37,579 nucleotides of DNA from Streptomyces hirsutus (GCF_001418415.1 NZ_LIQT01000001.1:1-37579); one strand, 5' to 3'. Positions 1 to 8,025 are shown, counted from the stretch's first letter. Notes: generated from the sequence alone by a model not told the origin. Numbers and translations: made by a program.

Positions 1-279
1 GCCGTCGCCTTCGACCCCCTGTCCTCCCAGGGCGTCCTCACCGCCCTCTATACCGGACTCTGCGCGGGCCAGGCGATCGACGCCCGTCTGTGGGGTGCCC
101 CAGGCGCCCTCGACGCCTACACAGCCAGGATCAGCGCTGCCCGAGTCGCCTACCACCACGCCCACCGGACGGCCCACGCCCAAGAAACCCGCTGGCCCGA
201 CCACCCTTTCTGGTCGCGGAGACAAGGAAAGACAGGAAGACAAGGGGGTGAGGTTCCCCCGAGCTACGGGGAGTGGTGA
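1..279 (+). CDS. C-terminal end of a FAD-dependent oxidoreductase (halogenase/GoxB-like), partial
   Basis: The reading frame is open from the first base to a TGA at 277-279, so only the last 92 residues are present. It opens with AVAFDPLSSQGVLTALYTGL, followed by AGQAID. The DPLSSQGV...A...G...A pattern is the C-terminal FAD-contact segment seen in flavin-dependent oxidoreductases of the tryptophan-halogenase/glycine-oxidase-maturase group. The basic, low-complexity tail after about residue 60 is typical of a loose C-terminus. The substrate cannot be told because the N-terminal dinucleotide-binding domain lies outside the window. Family membership rests on this one motif plus good third-position G/C bias. 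The next 40 bases lead straight into an IS3 remnant. Confidence 0.6.
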   Translation, partial: AVAFDPLSSQGVLTALYTGLCAGQAIDARLWGAPGALDAYTARISAARVAYHHAHRTAHAQETRWPDHPFWSRRQGKTGRQGGEVPPSYGEW

Positions 280-321
280 CAGCAGGTCAGGTGGAACTCA
301 GCAGAGAGGAGTCCTGACGAC

Positions 322-692
322 GCCTACCGAGGAAGTACCCGCCGGAATTGCGTGAACGTGCGGTGCGGATGTACCGCGTCGCGGAGCCGGAGCCCGTGAT
401 CCACCGCCCGGCCGAGGAGTTCGGTGTTCATCACGAGGTCCTGCGCGGCTGGATTCGTCAGGCCGTTGCCGACACCGACGAACGCGACGACCTGCTGACC
501 AGCGACGAGCGCGCGGAGCTGTCTGCGTTACGCAAGGAGAACGCGCAGCTCAAGCGAGCGAACGAGGTTCTGGGGACGGCCTCGGTTTTTCCGCGGCACA
601 GCTCGACCCGACCCGACCCGACCCGACCCAGTCCGACCTGGCCCAGTCCGACCCGGCCCGGGCGACGGCGCTCTTCGACGAGCACCCGTGGC
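322..692 (+). pseudogene. IS3-family transposase remnant (OrfA plus first codons of OrfB)
   Basis: The frame containing RKYPPELRERAVRMY, a helix-turn-helix, and the leucine-zipper-like segment LSALRKENAQLKRAN is a typical IS3 OrfA. The usual start (Met before PRKYPP) is replaced by a CTA codon near 325, so OrfA has lost its expected ATG; TTG at 348 is the next possible start. Near 588 a GGTTTTT run allows a -1 shift into a frame reading FSAAQLDPTRPDPT and then ATALFDEHPWLR, the start of OrfB. OrfB stops at once because the sequence passes into an IS5 fragment on the other strand near 693. The catalytic DDE core is absent, so the element is dead. An internal-deletion remnant of another IS3 OrfB lies at 20935-21290. 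Confidence 0.75.
604..628. repeat. CGACC pentanucleotide tandem repeat (5 units)
   Basis: Five perfect CGACC units stand in a row, followed by degenerate variants to about 660. Read in the OrfB-joining frame they encode a DPTRP-type repeat in the linker between IS3 OrfA and OrfB. Five-base units change the frame whenever the unit number changes by one. Confidence 0.9.
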
Positions 693-1070
693 TTCGTTGA
701 TCTCCATGTGGACACTCTGCGTGTCCATCACCACTAGGGCCGGGTCCTCTCATCGACGGGAGCGCTCACGGACCTGGCAGCGCAGGAGTTCATGGATGAC
801 ATGGTCGGTCCCGTCGTCCTGCCGGGCGGCGAAGTGACATTACGTCGCACTCTTCCGGGGAAGATCGTGCGGGAGACAGGCCCACTGGCAGCCGGTCCGC
901 CCCTGATGGAGGATCGCGTTCACGATCTCCCGCATCGCGTAGGCGCCCTGACGGCCACTGACCGAACGGCGCCGGTCCTTCCACGCGAAGATCACCGGCT
1001 CGATCAACGACCACTGCTCGTCCGATAAGCCACTCGGACACGGCTTGCGTTCACTCCTCCGCCACCCCGA
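693..1070 (-). pseudogene. IS5-family transposase N-terminal half, two in-frame stops
   Basis: Reading on the minus strand from about 1070 the frame gives ERKPCPSGLSDEQWSLIEPV, then GAYAMREIVNAIL and RTGCQWACLPHDLPRKSAT. This is the N-terminal domain of Streptomyces IS5-group transposases. The same frame continues through a TAA at 842-840 and a TGA at 752-750. Between and after these stops it still reads HFAARQDDGTDHV and VVMDTQSVHMEINEA, which includes the first catalytic Asp region. Homology ends near 693 at the junction with the IS3 remnant, so the rest of the catalytic core is missing. The two stops in an otherwise open frame show long decay rather than sequencing slips. A C-terminal fragment of a related IS5 lies at 6387-6652. 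Confidence 0.8.
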
Positions 1071-1183
1071 TAAACCGCAGGCGGCGGACCAGAGGATTCT
1101 GTCCACACCCACACCATCAGGCGACCGCACAACCACTCGAAGAGTCACACCCCCTCTCGCGGCTTGACAGGCAGCATGAGGAA

Positions 1184-1432
1184 TCACTGGATCGGGGAAT
1201 CGGGCGGGGGAAGCTGGATGGTGCGCTCCCGATCTACGGATTCGACGCCGTCCACCGCTTCCAAGGCCGGTATCCGGTCCTCCATGACGGTGCCGGAGAG
1301 CGTGCCGAGGATCGACTGCTCGCCCGTGACCGTCAGTCCGGCCCGCCGCAGGGCCTCGACGACTTCCGCGAACCGGTCGGGGTCGACCGCGAGGATGACC
1401 CCGACCGGCGCGGATGGGGACGACTCGCTCAC
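1184..1432 (-). CDS. Small I9-like/conserved protein coupled to the S8 protease
   Basis: An 82-residue acidic protein starting MSESSPSAPVGVILAVDPDR. Its predicted alternation of strand, helix (RFAEVVEALRRAGL) and strand, ending VDGVESVDRERTIQLPPP, resembles the ferredoxin-like fold of peptidase inhibitor I9 and subtilisin propeptides. That assignment is inferred from pattern. Its ATG overlaps the stop of the upstream protease by four bases (ATGA at 1432-1429), so the two are very likely translated together. A plausible role is to chaperone or inhibit the neighbouring protease in trans. No catalytic residues or signal peptide are visible. Downstream is the IS5 remnant. Confidence 0.7.
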   Translation of the reverse strand: MSESSPSAPVGVILAVDPDRFAEVVEALRRAGLTVTGEQSILGTLSGTVMEDRIPALEAVDGVESVDRERTIQLPPPDSPIQ

Positions 1433-2763
1433 GGGGCCTGGAGCAGACCCGCGCCGACGTCCCTGAGGGGCTGCGTCAGCGGGAACGCACCGGACTTCAG
1501 GCCGGCCATGAGATCGGCCGCGGAAGCGCTGGGATTCGCCTGGGCGAGCAGGGCGAGGACACCCGCCACGTGCGGCGTGGCCATGCTGGTGCCGCTTTGG
1601 TACTTGTACCCGCCGCCGGGAGCAGCCGAGTACACCTGCCAGCCGGGCGCGGCGATGTTGATCTCGCCGCCCTGGCCATTGATGCCGGCGTTGGAGAAGA
1701 ACGTCGGCGCGATCGCCTTGTCGAGCGCGGCCACCGCGAGGATGGAGGGGCAGTTGGCCGGCCGGCTGACGGGCCAGATGTCCTGGGGCCGGTGGCTGTC
1801 GTTGCCCGCGGCGGCGACGATCACCGTCCCGCGCTCGAGCGTGCGCCTGGCCAGGATCTCGTACGTCTGCGGGAAGAGCTCACCCGGCCGAACCCGTGCG
1901 CCGAGCGACATGGAGATCACCCGCGCGCCGCGGGCGACGGCCCAGGCCATGCCCGCCAGGATCTGGCCGTCGGTGCCGCTGCCCGCGTTGCTGAGCACCT
2001 TCGCCGCGAGGATCTGGGCCTCGGGGGCCACGCCGTAGCGGGGGCCCTGCCCAGGGCTGGCCGGGCCGGCGGCGGTGCCGATGCAGTGCGTGCCGTGGCC
2101 GTGGCCGTCCTCCACGGTCTCGCCGGGCACGAAGGATTCCGTCGCCTCGATGCGGCCGGCGAAGTCCGGGTGGTCGGTGTCCACGCCGGTGTCCAGGACG
2201 GCGATCTTCACACCGCGTCCGGTCAGGCTGGACAGGTCGGCCCGGATCGCCTGCAGGCCCCAGGTCCATGTGTCCTCGATCCAGGACGGGCCCTGGCCGG
2301 CGGCTATCTCCGCCCTGGTGTGGCGGGCGACCACGTCCTCGTCGCTGCGGAAGGCCGGGAAGAACTCGGTCGGCGCCTGCTGCGGAGCGGTGATCGGCAA
2401 CGCGTAGACCATGCGCTCCGGCTCCGCCGAGATGATCGAGGGCTCCGCCTCGGCCGTGGTCACCAGCGCGTGGCGCTGCTCGGGCCGCACCTCGACGACA
2501 GCGGCGTTGAGATCCTCGAAGAGCACCGAGACGTCGGGGCGCTCAAGGAGTTCGGCGACGTTCGCGGTCTCGGTGCCTCGGACGCGTTCGACGGACGCGA
2601 TGTCGGCGGAGGAACGCAGTGCGTTCAGTCCACTCTCCTGGTTGCTCGGGTCGAGCAGGACCACGTACCGGCCGGTGTACTCCGTACTCTGGTCCGTGAC
2701 GGAGCCGTTGGGCCGAAAGGGTTGCTCGCCGAAGGCGCGCCTGTCCATGGGGCCGTTCGCCAT
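1429..2763 (-). CDS. S8 family serine peptidase (subtilisin-like), no signal peptide
   Basis: A 444-residue subtilase with the full catalytic triad: Asp191 in AVLDTGVD, His223 in HGHGTHCIGT and Ser393 in GTSMATPHVAG. The oxyanion Asn is in VAAAGND. Residues 1 to about 150 form an N-terminal region with a TGRYVVLLD start that looks like a propeptide/I9-type domain. No hydrophobic signal sequence precedes it: the protein starts MANGPMDRRAFGEQPF. The start is supported by an AGGAA ribosome site six bases upstream. The product is therefore either cytoplasmic or exported by a route not visible here. It overlaps the small 82-residue gene by four bases, and the pair probably forms a protease/partner operon. 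The 5' side is a gene-free stretch carrying an IS5-type remnant. Confidence 0.9.
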   Translation of the reverse strand: MANGPMDRRAFGEQPFRPNGSVTDQSTEYTGRYVVLLDPSNQESGLNALRSSADIASVERVRGTETANVAELLERPDVSVLFEDLNAAVVEVRPEQRHALVTTAEAEPSIISAEPERMVYALPITAPQQAPTEFFPAFRSDEDVVARHTRAEIAAGQGPSWIEDTWTWGLQAIRADLSSLTGRGVKIAVLDTGVDTDHPDFAGRIEATESFVPGETVEDGHGHGTHCIGTAAGPASPGQGPRYGVAPEAQILAAKVLSNAGSGTDGQILAGMAWAVARGARVISMSLGARVRPGELFPQTYEILARRTLERGTVIVAAAGNDSHRPQDIWPVSRPANCPSILAVAALDKAIAPTFFSNAGINGQGGEINIAAPGWQVYSAAPGGGYKYQSGTSMATPHVAGVLALLAQANPSASAADLMAGLKSGAFPLTQPLRDVGAGLLQAP

Positions 2764-3041
2764 TGAATTTCCTGCTTTCTGTGTGCTTTCCCCCGGTTCG
2801 TGGACGCGCGCCGAGGCACGGAGTGTCGGGTGCCGAGGATGGTGGGGCGCGGTTCAGCCGTGTACCGACGCGTGATGCCGTCGCCTGCGATGCCGACCCT
2901 TGCCAGGCCATCGGCATTCCCCCTTCGAACACCGTCGCACCGGGTACGGAGGCCCGCAACACAGCGCCGTCGGTCGTGAGCCCTTTCCATCCTCGGTCTG
3001 AGCTGGCCAGTTGTACGCGGAGGATGGCCTGGACGAGGCCC

Positions 3042-3236
3042 GTGATGCGGGTGGTGGAACACCGCCACAGGCTCGGCACCCGATGGCGAAGGCTGGTCGC
3101 GGGTCGCCAGGCCCTGCTCACGCTCGCCCGACTCGCAGCCGGGTTCGTCGTCGGAACCACCACCGTCTACCGCTATGTCGCCGAGGCCGTCGATCTCCTG
3201 GCCGCCCTCGCCCTCACCTTGGCCGATGCGAGGTAG
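3042..3236 (+). pseudogene. IS5-type (DDE_Tnp_4) transposase N-terminal fragment
   Basis: The frame reads HRHRLGTRWRRL, then RQALLTLARLAAGFVVGTTT and VYRYVAEAVDLLAALA, ending at a TAG. This matches the helix-turn-helix start of the HARBI1-like group of IS5 transposases. The usual stretch between the ARL and AAGF segments is shortened by roughly ten residues, and there is no catalytic domain. The region 2764-3041 before it holds no supported gene. The 190 bases after it, up to the next gene, hold only AT-richer sequence that probably includes that gene's promoter and an imperfect GTGGT-N7-ACCAC dyad at 3351-3367. Confidence 0.6.
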
Positions 3237-3429
3237 GTGGCAGCCGCTGCCGCTGGGGAATCCAGTGTGTTGCCGGAACTACCGTCGGCGTAGCGGGAAT
3301 GGCCTGCGGGGGAAGAGCGAGGTCATCAGGTTGGGGCACCGCGGTGGCCAGTGGTTCATATGACCACGAGAATGCCCAAACGGCGGTGATTTGGATTTTA
3401 TAACCAATACGCCTATAGGAGGGATGGTC

Positions 3430-5103
3430 ATGTACAACGAGCGCAGCCAAGTGCGGCGGGCGACCACGTGGCGGCAGCCGACCGTCGACGGCACGCTCGA
3501 GGGTGACCGCCGGGCCGTTGAGAAGGTCGTCCTGGAAGCGGCTGAGGCGGAGCACGACTTGGTCGACGAGGGCTGCGGCACCGATCCCTCCACGCTGAGG
3601 GCCGGGCAGCTGTACCGCAGGGTCAGCGGCAGGGACGACCGGGCGCAACCGGTGAGCGAGGAGGAACTCGCCGGCCTGAGCGACCCGATGGCCGCCGAGT
3701 TCTTCCGTGAGAACAGGTTCCCGGTGACAGTGCAGGAGCTGTTGTCCGGACTGCCGGAGGCGGCCGCCGCCTCTCGGCGGGTGTACCTGGTCAGTGAGGC
3801 CGGGCAGATCGCGCCGGACACCTCTCCCGGACTGCACCGTGACATGCGTTTCGCCATCACCGTGGCCGTGCGAGCCGGCCAGGTTGACCTGCTGATCAGT
3901 ACGCAGGCAGGCGGCGACCAGGTCACAGCGTTCCTCCAGGTCGCGGCCTGGGACCCTGATGCGAAGGTCTTCAATTTCTATATGCGCATCGGCCCGACCT
4001 GGGTATGGGCGGGCAACTCCTGGGACGCCCTGGAGCCGGACTCCCGTGGCAAGGGCTGTTTCGACAGCCATGTCAACGGAAGCGCCGTGATGAAGGAGCT
4101 CAGGATCCCCTGGCTCAACTGGCAGTCCGAGAGGGCCACGGTCCGGCTGGCCGACAACGACCCGCTGCGCCGTGATCCTCTCTACCAGCAGGTCACGGGC
4201 GCCCAGAAGCTGGAGTTGACCGTCAGGTCGCTGGTCACCAGATGGACTGCCGCGCGACTCGCCGAGGTCACCGCGAACGGCGTCGTCGAACACCCCGACC
4301 GCCTGTTCCGCCACCTGTTCACGACCACCACCGTCAACCTCGCCGGCACGGACAGACAAAGCAGCATCGTCACCCCGGAATCAACCGACCTGGTGCTCCC
4401 GATGGGGTTCTGGCTCAATCAGGATGTCCTCCTGGACGACCTCGGCCTGGTGACGCAGGCCGCACCGCCCACGGCACCCGCCGCCCGGTACTGCGCAAGC
4501 CTGGCCCGGTTCGGCTTCCGGCTGGAAGAGCGGGCCGAGGACGGCAGCATCGCCTTCCGCCGGCCCGGCGACACCTTCTTCGCCTTCGTGGTGCCCGAGG
4601 CCGCTCACGAGGACAACGAAGTGGTACGGCAGATGCTCCGCCATGGGCTGCTCTCGGCGAAGTTCGCCGCCTGCGTGCTGATGGTCGACTTCCCCAATCC
4701 GGTCTTCAGCCTGCCTCGCGCGCATCTCATGCGGTATGCACCCACCGCGGCGACCAAGCTCTCGGCCCTGTGCGACCAGATGGCCCTGGCCATCACGGAT
4801 GCCGCACGTACCCTGCCCGCCGACAGCCCCGAGGGCCTCTTCGCCGCGCACTGGCAGGTGCCCGACGACGCGTGGCAGGCGGTGTTCGGACAGCGCGTGG
4901 ACGCTTACGTGCGCAAGGCCGCAGCGCGGGCCCGCACCGAAGACGGTTTCGACGACTACGTCCGCCTCGCCGAATCCCGCCGTCGGCAGTTCCGGGCCAT
5001 GAAGCTGAACGAGTTCCAGCTGACCCTGCCGGTCACCGATATCCCCGCTGACGCGCCGCCGCTGGCGATGCGTGAGGACGCCACCGCCGTCCCCCTGCCC
5101 TGA
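3430..5103 (+). CDS. Unknown protein, first gene of an unrecognised two-gene module
   Basis: A 557-residue protein I do not recognise. The ATG at 3430 is chosen because AGGAGG lies seven bases upstream; the in-frame ATG at 3424 is too close to that site. No signal peptide, transmembrane segment or nucleotide-binding motif is visible. Notable segments are FNFYMRIGPTWVWAGNSWDA and FDSHVNGSAVMKELRIPWLN around residues 180-225. These are rich in Trp, Asn and Gly and look like a conserved core. A C-terminal part follows with FAFVVPEA and VLMVDFPNPVFS. The last 100 residues are helical and charged. The stop is followed after 57 bases by the second gene, on the same strand with its own AAGGAA ribosome site, so the two are probably co-transcribed. 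Codon use is like the rest of the window. The gene is surely real; its function is open. Confidence 0.85.
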   Translation: MYNERSQVRRATTWRQPTVDGTLEGDRRAVEKVVLEAAEAEHDLVDEGCGTDPSTLRAGQLYRRVSGRDDRAQPVSEEELAGLSDPMAAEFFRENRFPVTVQELLSGLPEAAAASRRVYLVSEAGQIAPDTSPGLHRDMRFAITVAVRAGQVDLLISTQAGGDQVTAFLQVAAWDPDAKVFNFYMRIGPTWVWAGNSWDALEPDSRGKGCFDSHVNGSAVMKELRIPWLNWQSERATVRLADNDPLRRDPLYQQVTGAQKLELTVRSLVTRWTAARLAEVTANGVVEHPDRLFRHLFTTTTVNLAGTDRQSSIVTPESTDLVLPMGFWLNQDVLLDDLGLVTQAAPPTAPAARYCASLARFGFRLEERAEDGSIAFRRPGDTFFAFVVPEAAHEDNEVVRQMLRHGLLSAKFAACVLMVDFPNPVFSLPRAHLMRYAPTAATKLSALCDQMALAITDAARTLPADSPEGLFAAHWQVPDDAWQAVFGQRVDAYVRKAAARARTEDGFDDYVRLAESRRRQFRAMKLNEFQLTLPVTDIPADAPPLAMREDATAVPLP

Positions 5104-5160
5104 ATCACCGCCCATGCGCTCGGCCACCACGCCGTCCGCTTCGCACGGAAGGAACGGACC

Positions 5161-6309
5161 ATGACGAAACTCGACGCCTACGGGCCTCCAGGGAACCTCG
5201 ACGACTTCGACGAGTTCGGCCGCAAGGCATGGAACGCCTTCATTTCGAACACGGTGGACGCGGCCGTCAAGGGGCCCGATCCCCACGAGGTGCTGCACGA
5301 CAGTCCTAGGCCTCAGTTCTACAACCTGACCAGCACAGACACCGCCGGGGACGCCACCCGGGCCGCCATCAGCTGGACCGCGTTCCCCCGCATCATCAAG
5401 ATCACCTCAAGTTCCGACGTCCAACGGTGGGAACGCGCCGACGCCAGCCGTGACGTCCAGGACGAGTACTGCGAATGGAGCGTCGTACGCGACAACACGA
5501 ACAAGATCACGCAGGTCACGTTCACCTGTGAAGGCCCTGAGTACTGGGAAGTGCTCGCGGAGACCAACCCACAGAAGGTCATCGAGCTCTACCGTCACCA
5601 CATCAGTCCTGACGTCCGGCCAGAGGATCTGTTCTCCCCCACCGGCCGATACCAGCCACGCAATAAGTGGAACGACTCCACGAGCCACGGCGCCATGCAC
5701 CTCGTCCAGCGCAACAACACCCTCGGTGCCGAGATCGAACTGGCTGCCGCGGCCACCATCCGGCGCGTCATCAACGGCACGGAGCTCACCACCGAGCAGG
5801 AGCTCATCGCCTGTGGCAAGTACGGAGCGCCCGAACGCAACAGTGATCCGCACATCGGTGCCGGCGTCAACGCCCTAGCCCGCCAAAGAGCCGACATCAC
5901 CCTCGCCGACCCGGTCGGCCTGTACTTCGACGACCTGTCCACTGATGGCTGGGAGACGCCCGACGGGTCCGACCCCAAGAGCTACTGGACCTATCTCAGG
6001 GGCGACACGGAACACCGCGTCCGAGCCGCCTACCGGGTGCCACCGGAAAAGGGCTTCAGCGTCGGAGACATCACCATCGCCGGCAGGCCCATCCAATTCG
6101 GTTCTCAGATCGCAGACTTCATCACCATCAAGCTCACCGGAATCGCCTGCCGTCTCGGCAGGAGCACAGCCGAGCCACAGACCTCCTGCGTGGAATTCCT
6201 CCCGGCCGACATGCCCGAGGAGGCGTTCACCGCAGAAGCCTTCTCCGCCTACGGCAACTTTCTCGACCCGAGGCCCGCCGTCTCCAGCCGATCCTCCCGC
6301 GTCGCCTGA
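5161..6309 (+). CDS. Unknown protein, second gene of the two-gene module
   Basis: A 382-residue soluble protein starting MTKLDAYGPPGNLDDFDEFG at an ATG with AAGGAA ten bases upstream. I do not recognise the family. Segments that look like a conserved core are PEYWEVLAETNPQKVIELY, RYQPRNKWN, HGAMHLVQRNNTLGAEIELA (residues about 180-199), LIACGKYGAPERNSDPHIGA, VNALARQRADITLADPVGLY and IQFGSQIADFITIKLTG. The density of His, Asn, Cys and Trp in these suggests an enzyme, possibly metal- or cofactor-dependent, but no catalytic motif can be named. There is no signal peptide or membrane span. It follows the 557-residue gene with a 57-base gap and ends about 80 bases before an IS5 fragment, so the pair is bracketed by mobile-element debris. 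Confidence 0.85.
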   Translation: MTKLDAYGPPGNLDDFDEFGRKAWNAFISNTVDAAVKGPDPHEVLHDSPRPQFYNLTSTDTAGDATRAAISWTAFPRIIKITSSSDVQRWERADASRDVQDEYCEWSVVRDNTNKITQVTFTCEGPEYWEVLAETNPQKVIELYRHHISPDVRPEDLFSPTGRYQPRNKWNDSTSHGAMHLVQRNNTLGAEIELAAAATIRRVINGTELTTEQELIACGKYGAPERNSDPHIGAGVNALARQRADITLADPVGLYFDDLSTDGWETPDGSDPKSYWTYLRGDTEHRVRAAYRVPPEKGFSVGDITIAGRPIQFGSQIADFITIKLTGIACRLGRSTAEPQTSCVEFLPADMPEEAFTAEAFSAYGNFLDPRPAVSSRSSRVA

Positions 6310-6386
6310 ACCGCATCGGCGGGTGCCTCTTCGGTGGCCAGAGAGGTCTGTAAAGCATCCGCCCCTCTTCCGTAATCGGTGGTAGA

Positions 6387-6652
6387 GGGTGTCTGAAAAG
6401 CTGTCAGTGGGCTGATCTGGCCAGGCGCCGCACCAGAAGCATGGCCATGGCGAGGCATAGGGCATTCCCCGAGCAGACGCGCAGGTACTCATAGTCTTTT
6501 GACAGGCGGCGGCATCGTCCCAGCCAGGTGAACGTCCGCTCCACCGCCCAACGGCGCGGCCCCACTGCAAACGGGGGCACTGCTGGCGGCGGAGTCCCCA
6601 CCCGAGCCCAAGTCGAGCGGAATCCACCGTCGCGGCGCTGCACGATCTCCAC
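6387..6652 (-). pseudogene. IS5-family transposase C-terminal fragment with terminal repeat
   Basis: On the minus strand the frame reads [15 protein letters not shown] sequence (here [11 protein letters not shown]), then [30 protein letters not shown] and [11 protein letters not shown], then stops at 6404. The RWxVERTFxWLGRxRRLxxDYE block is the C-terminal catalytic Glu region of IS5-group transposases. The plus-strand sequence from about 6384, GAGGGTGTCTGAAAAGC, has the look of the element's outer terminal repeat. The N-terminal two thirds are missing: at about 6655 the sequence changes to an IS6 fragment on the other strand. It could derive from the same kind of element as the N-terminal piece at 693-1070. 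Confidence 0.75.
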
Positions 6653-6671
6653 GCCAACCCTGGTCGGGGGG

Positions 6672-7093
6672 CGAGTGACATCTCGACGAGGTTTTCATCG
6701 AGATCAACGGCGAGCGGCCCTACCTGTGGCGGGCGGTGGACCAGCACGGGAACGTGCTGGACGTCCTCGTCCGGTCCAAGCGCGACACCCGCGCCGCCGT
6801 GGGGTTCTTCCGTCGGCTCTTGAAGGACATGGAGTACGTGCCGCGTGTGGTGGTCACCGACAAGCTCCGCTCCTGTGGCGCGGCCCGCCGCCAGGTCATG
6901 CCGGTGGTGGAGCACCGCACCCCGAAGTACCCGAACAACCGGGCCGAGACGACCGTCCGCCTCGCCGTCCGGGACCAGATCACCGGCGCTGCCGGCCGGT
7001 CCACCACGGCCTGGCCCCAGGCCCGAAGCGCAAGTCCCCCACGCACCGACGGCTCCATCAGGCACTCACACACCCAACAACGTGACAGCGCCC
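6672..7093 (+). pseudogene. IS6-family transposase remnant with internal deletion (right-end copy A)
   Basis: From [20 protein letters not shown] the frame continues VDQHGNVLDVLVRSKRDT, VVVTDKLRSCGAARRQVM and KYPNNRAE, giving all three catalytic positions of IS6 transposases (Asp, Asp, Glu). Directly after NNRAE it jumps to TTVRLAVRDQITG, which is the extreme C-terminus of the family, so the segment between is deleted. The normal TGA after this C-terminus reads TGG here, so the frame runs on. The 3' non-coding end finishes CAACAACGTGACAGCGCC, matching the right ends at 18711-18847 and 33339-33482. The N-terminal part is lost where the IS5 fragment abuts. Confidence 0.8.
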
Positions 7094-7189
7094 CTTCGAA
7101 GCCGAACGCCGGGACGGGCTCCGCCCTCCCAGCCACGTCAGCCTCTCACTCACAGTCACGGGGAACACCGGAGGCTGATCCGAACGCTG

Positions 7190-7474
7190 CTACGCGGAAG
7201 CCAGAACCTCCCCGGACGTGACCTGGGGAGGGTTGGGGAGCAGTGACGCAAGGTTGTCCCGCACGAAGTCGGCCGCCTTCGAGACCGATTCCTCGGCACC
7301 GGCCTGGTCCTGGAAGACACTGGTCGAGACCATCACTCCATCCCCGGCATCGACCCAGTAGTAGGCCACGAAGCCGGAGACCTGGCGCATGAGCGGCACG
7401 AAGCCCTCGTTCACGAGGCGTCCCGCCGCGGCCGGATCGGTCACACCTTCATACCGCCGGACTGCTGCATACAT
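7190..7474 (-). CDS. Antibiotic biosynthesis monooxygenase-like (ABM fold) small protein
   Basis: A 94-residue protein starting MYAAVRRYEGVTDPAAAGRL. The ATG at 7474 is chosen because GAGGAG lies eight bases upstream; a longer version starting five codons earlier lacks a ribosome site. The order of a strand (YAAVRRYEG), a helix (AAAGRLVNEGFVPLMRQ), strands (FVAYYWVDAGDGVMVSTSVF) and a second helix (QDQAGAEESVSKAADFVRDN) is the dimeric alpha-beta-barrel ABM layout. Such proteins act as small monooxygenases or stress-related ligand binders. No specific substrate can be inferred, and neighbours give no pathway: IS6 debris lies on one side and a recombinase tail on the other. It appears intact and monocistronic. 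Confidence 0.75.
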   Translation of the reverse strand: MYAAVRRYEGVTDPAAAGRLVNEGFVPLMRQVSGFVAYYWVDAGDGVMVSTSVFQDQAGAEESVSKAADFVRDNLASLLPNPPQVTSGEVLASA

Positions 7475-7563
7475 CGCCGAGCTCCTCACGGGGGTTCTGG
7501 GTTCGTCTTCTGCTGAGACGTTGTACCCCTGCGACAGCTGCCTGGCTCATGAGGCGTCCGGCA

Positions 7564-7590
7564 ATCACCTGAAGGGCCGCTTCAGGTGAT
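7564..7590. terminator. Strong hairpin, 11-bp perfect stem
   Basis: ATCACCTGAAG, a five-base loop GGCCG, and CTTCAGGTGAT form a perfect stem between two minus-strand genes. No U-tract follows on either strand, as is common for actinobacterial terminators. It could end transcripts from the recombinase remnant side before the ABM gene. Confidence 0.5.
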
Positions 7591-7733
7591 CCGAACGGCG
7601 GCTTCCGGCCCGGACACACGGCCCTGTACACGTCTGCCACGGTCGCACCGTCACCACAAAGCGGCCGCGCACTCATGGAAGTGGGGGCTCAGTAGTGCTC
7701 GCCGAAAAACGACGCTGAAGACTGAGCCGCAGG

Positions 7734-7873
7734 TCAGCACGCGGGTTCCAGCGCACTTGTGTGCTCGTCGTGTTCGCGCAGCATCCGCATGACGGTGACG
7801 GGGGGGGCGAATGCTGTCCCTTCTTCTTGCCCGTGGTGACGACGAGTCGGGCGGCGATGTCGCGCAGGCTCAT
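7734..7873 (-). pseudogene. Recombinase-family protein C-terminal remnant, frameshifted in a G tract
   Basis: Read on the minus strand the segment gives MSLRDIAARLVVTTGKKKGQ and, after a one-base frame change, VTVMRMLREHDEHTSA before a TGA at 7736-7734. The pattern of a short HTH (SLRDIAARL) followed by GKKKGQxPSPATVMRMLREHD is one I know from tails of actinobacterial recombinase/resolvase-like proteins. The family call is from memory of that pattern. The frame change sits at an eight-G run at 7800-7807. No catalytic N-terminal domain is present upstream, so only the tail survives. The stretch 7874-8025 then holds the leader of the GPP34 gene. Confidence 0.5.
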
Positions 7874-8025
7874 CTCCTGGTCACGTAGGCAGAGACCCCC
7901 GCGCCCGGGGCCGCTCCGGCTGCCCGGTGCTCCGCGGCGGTCGTACGATGTGTCCGCTGTGAACGACAGATCGGGCCGACCGGCCGGCTGACGGATCGCC
8001 GCCCCCTTCCGACGTGGAGTCGCTC

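Noticed and set aside
1414..2766. 450-codon plus-strand open frame over the S8 protease
   Set aside because: It mirrors the protease, which has a complete catalytic triad; long antisense frames are normal in high-GC DNA.
2625..3163. Minus-strand frames upstream of the S8 protease
   Set aside because: No ribosome site, Arg/Pro-rich shadow composition, and a clear protease start with AGGAA lies downstream.
3351..3367. GTGGT-N7-ACCAC dyad as an operator for the unknown gene pair
   Set aside because: The arms are only five bases and no regulator is nearby; mentioned as a possibility but not called.
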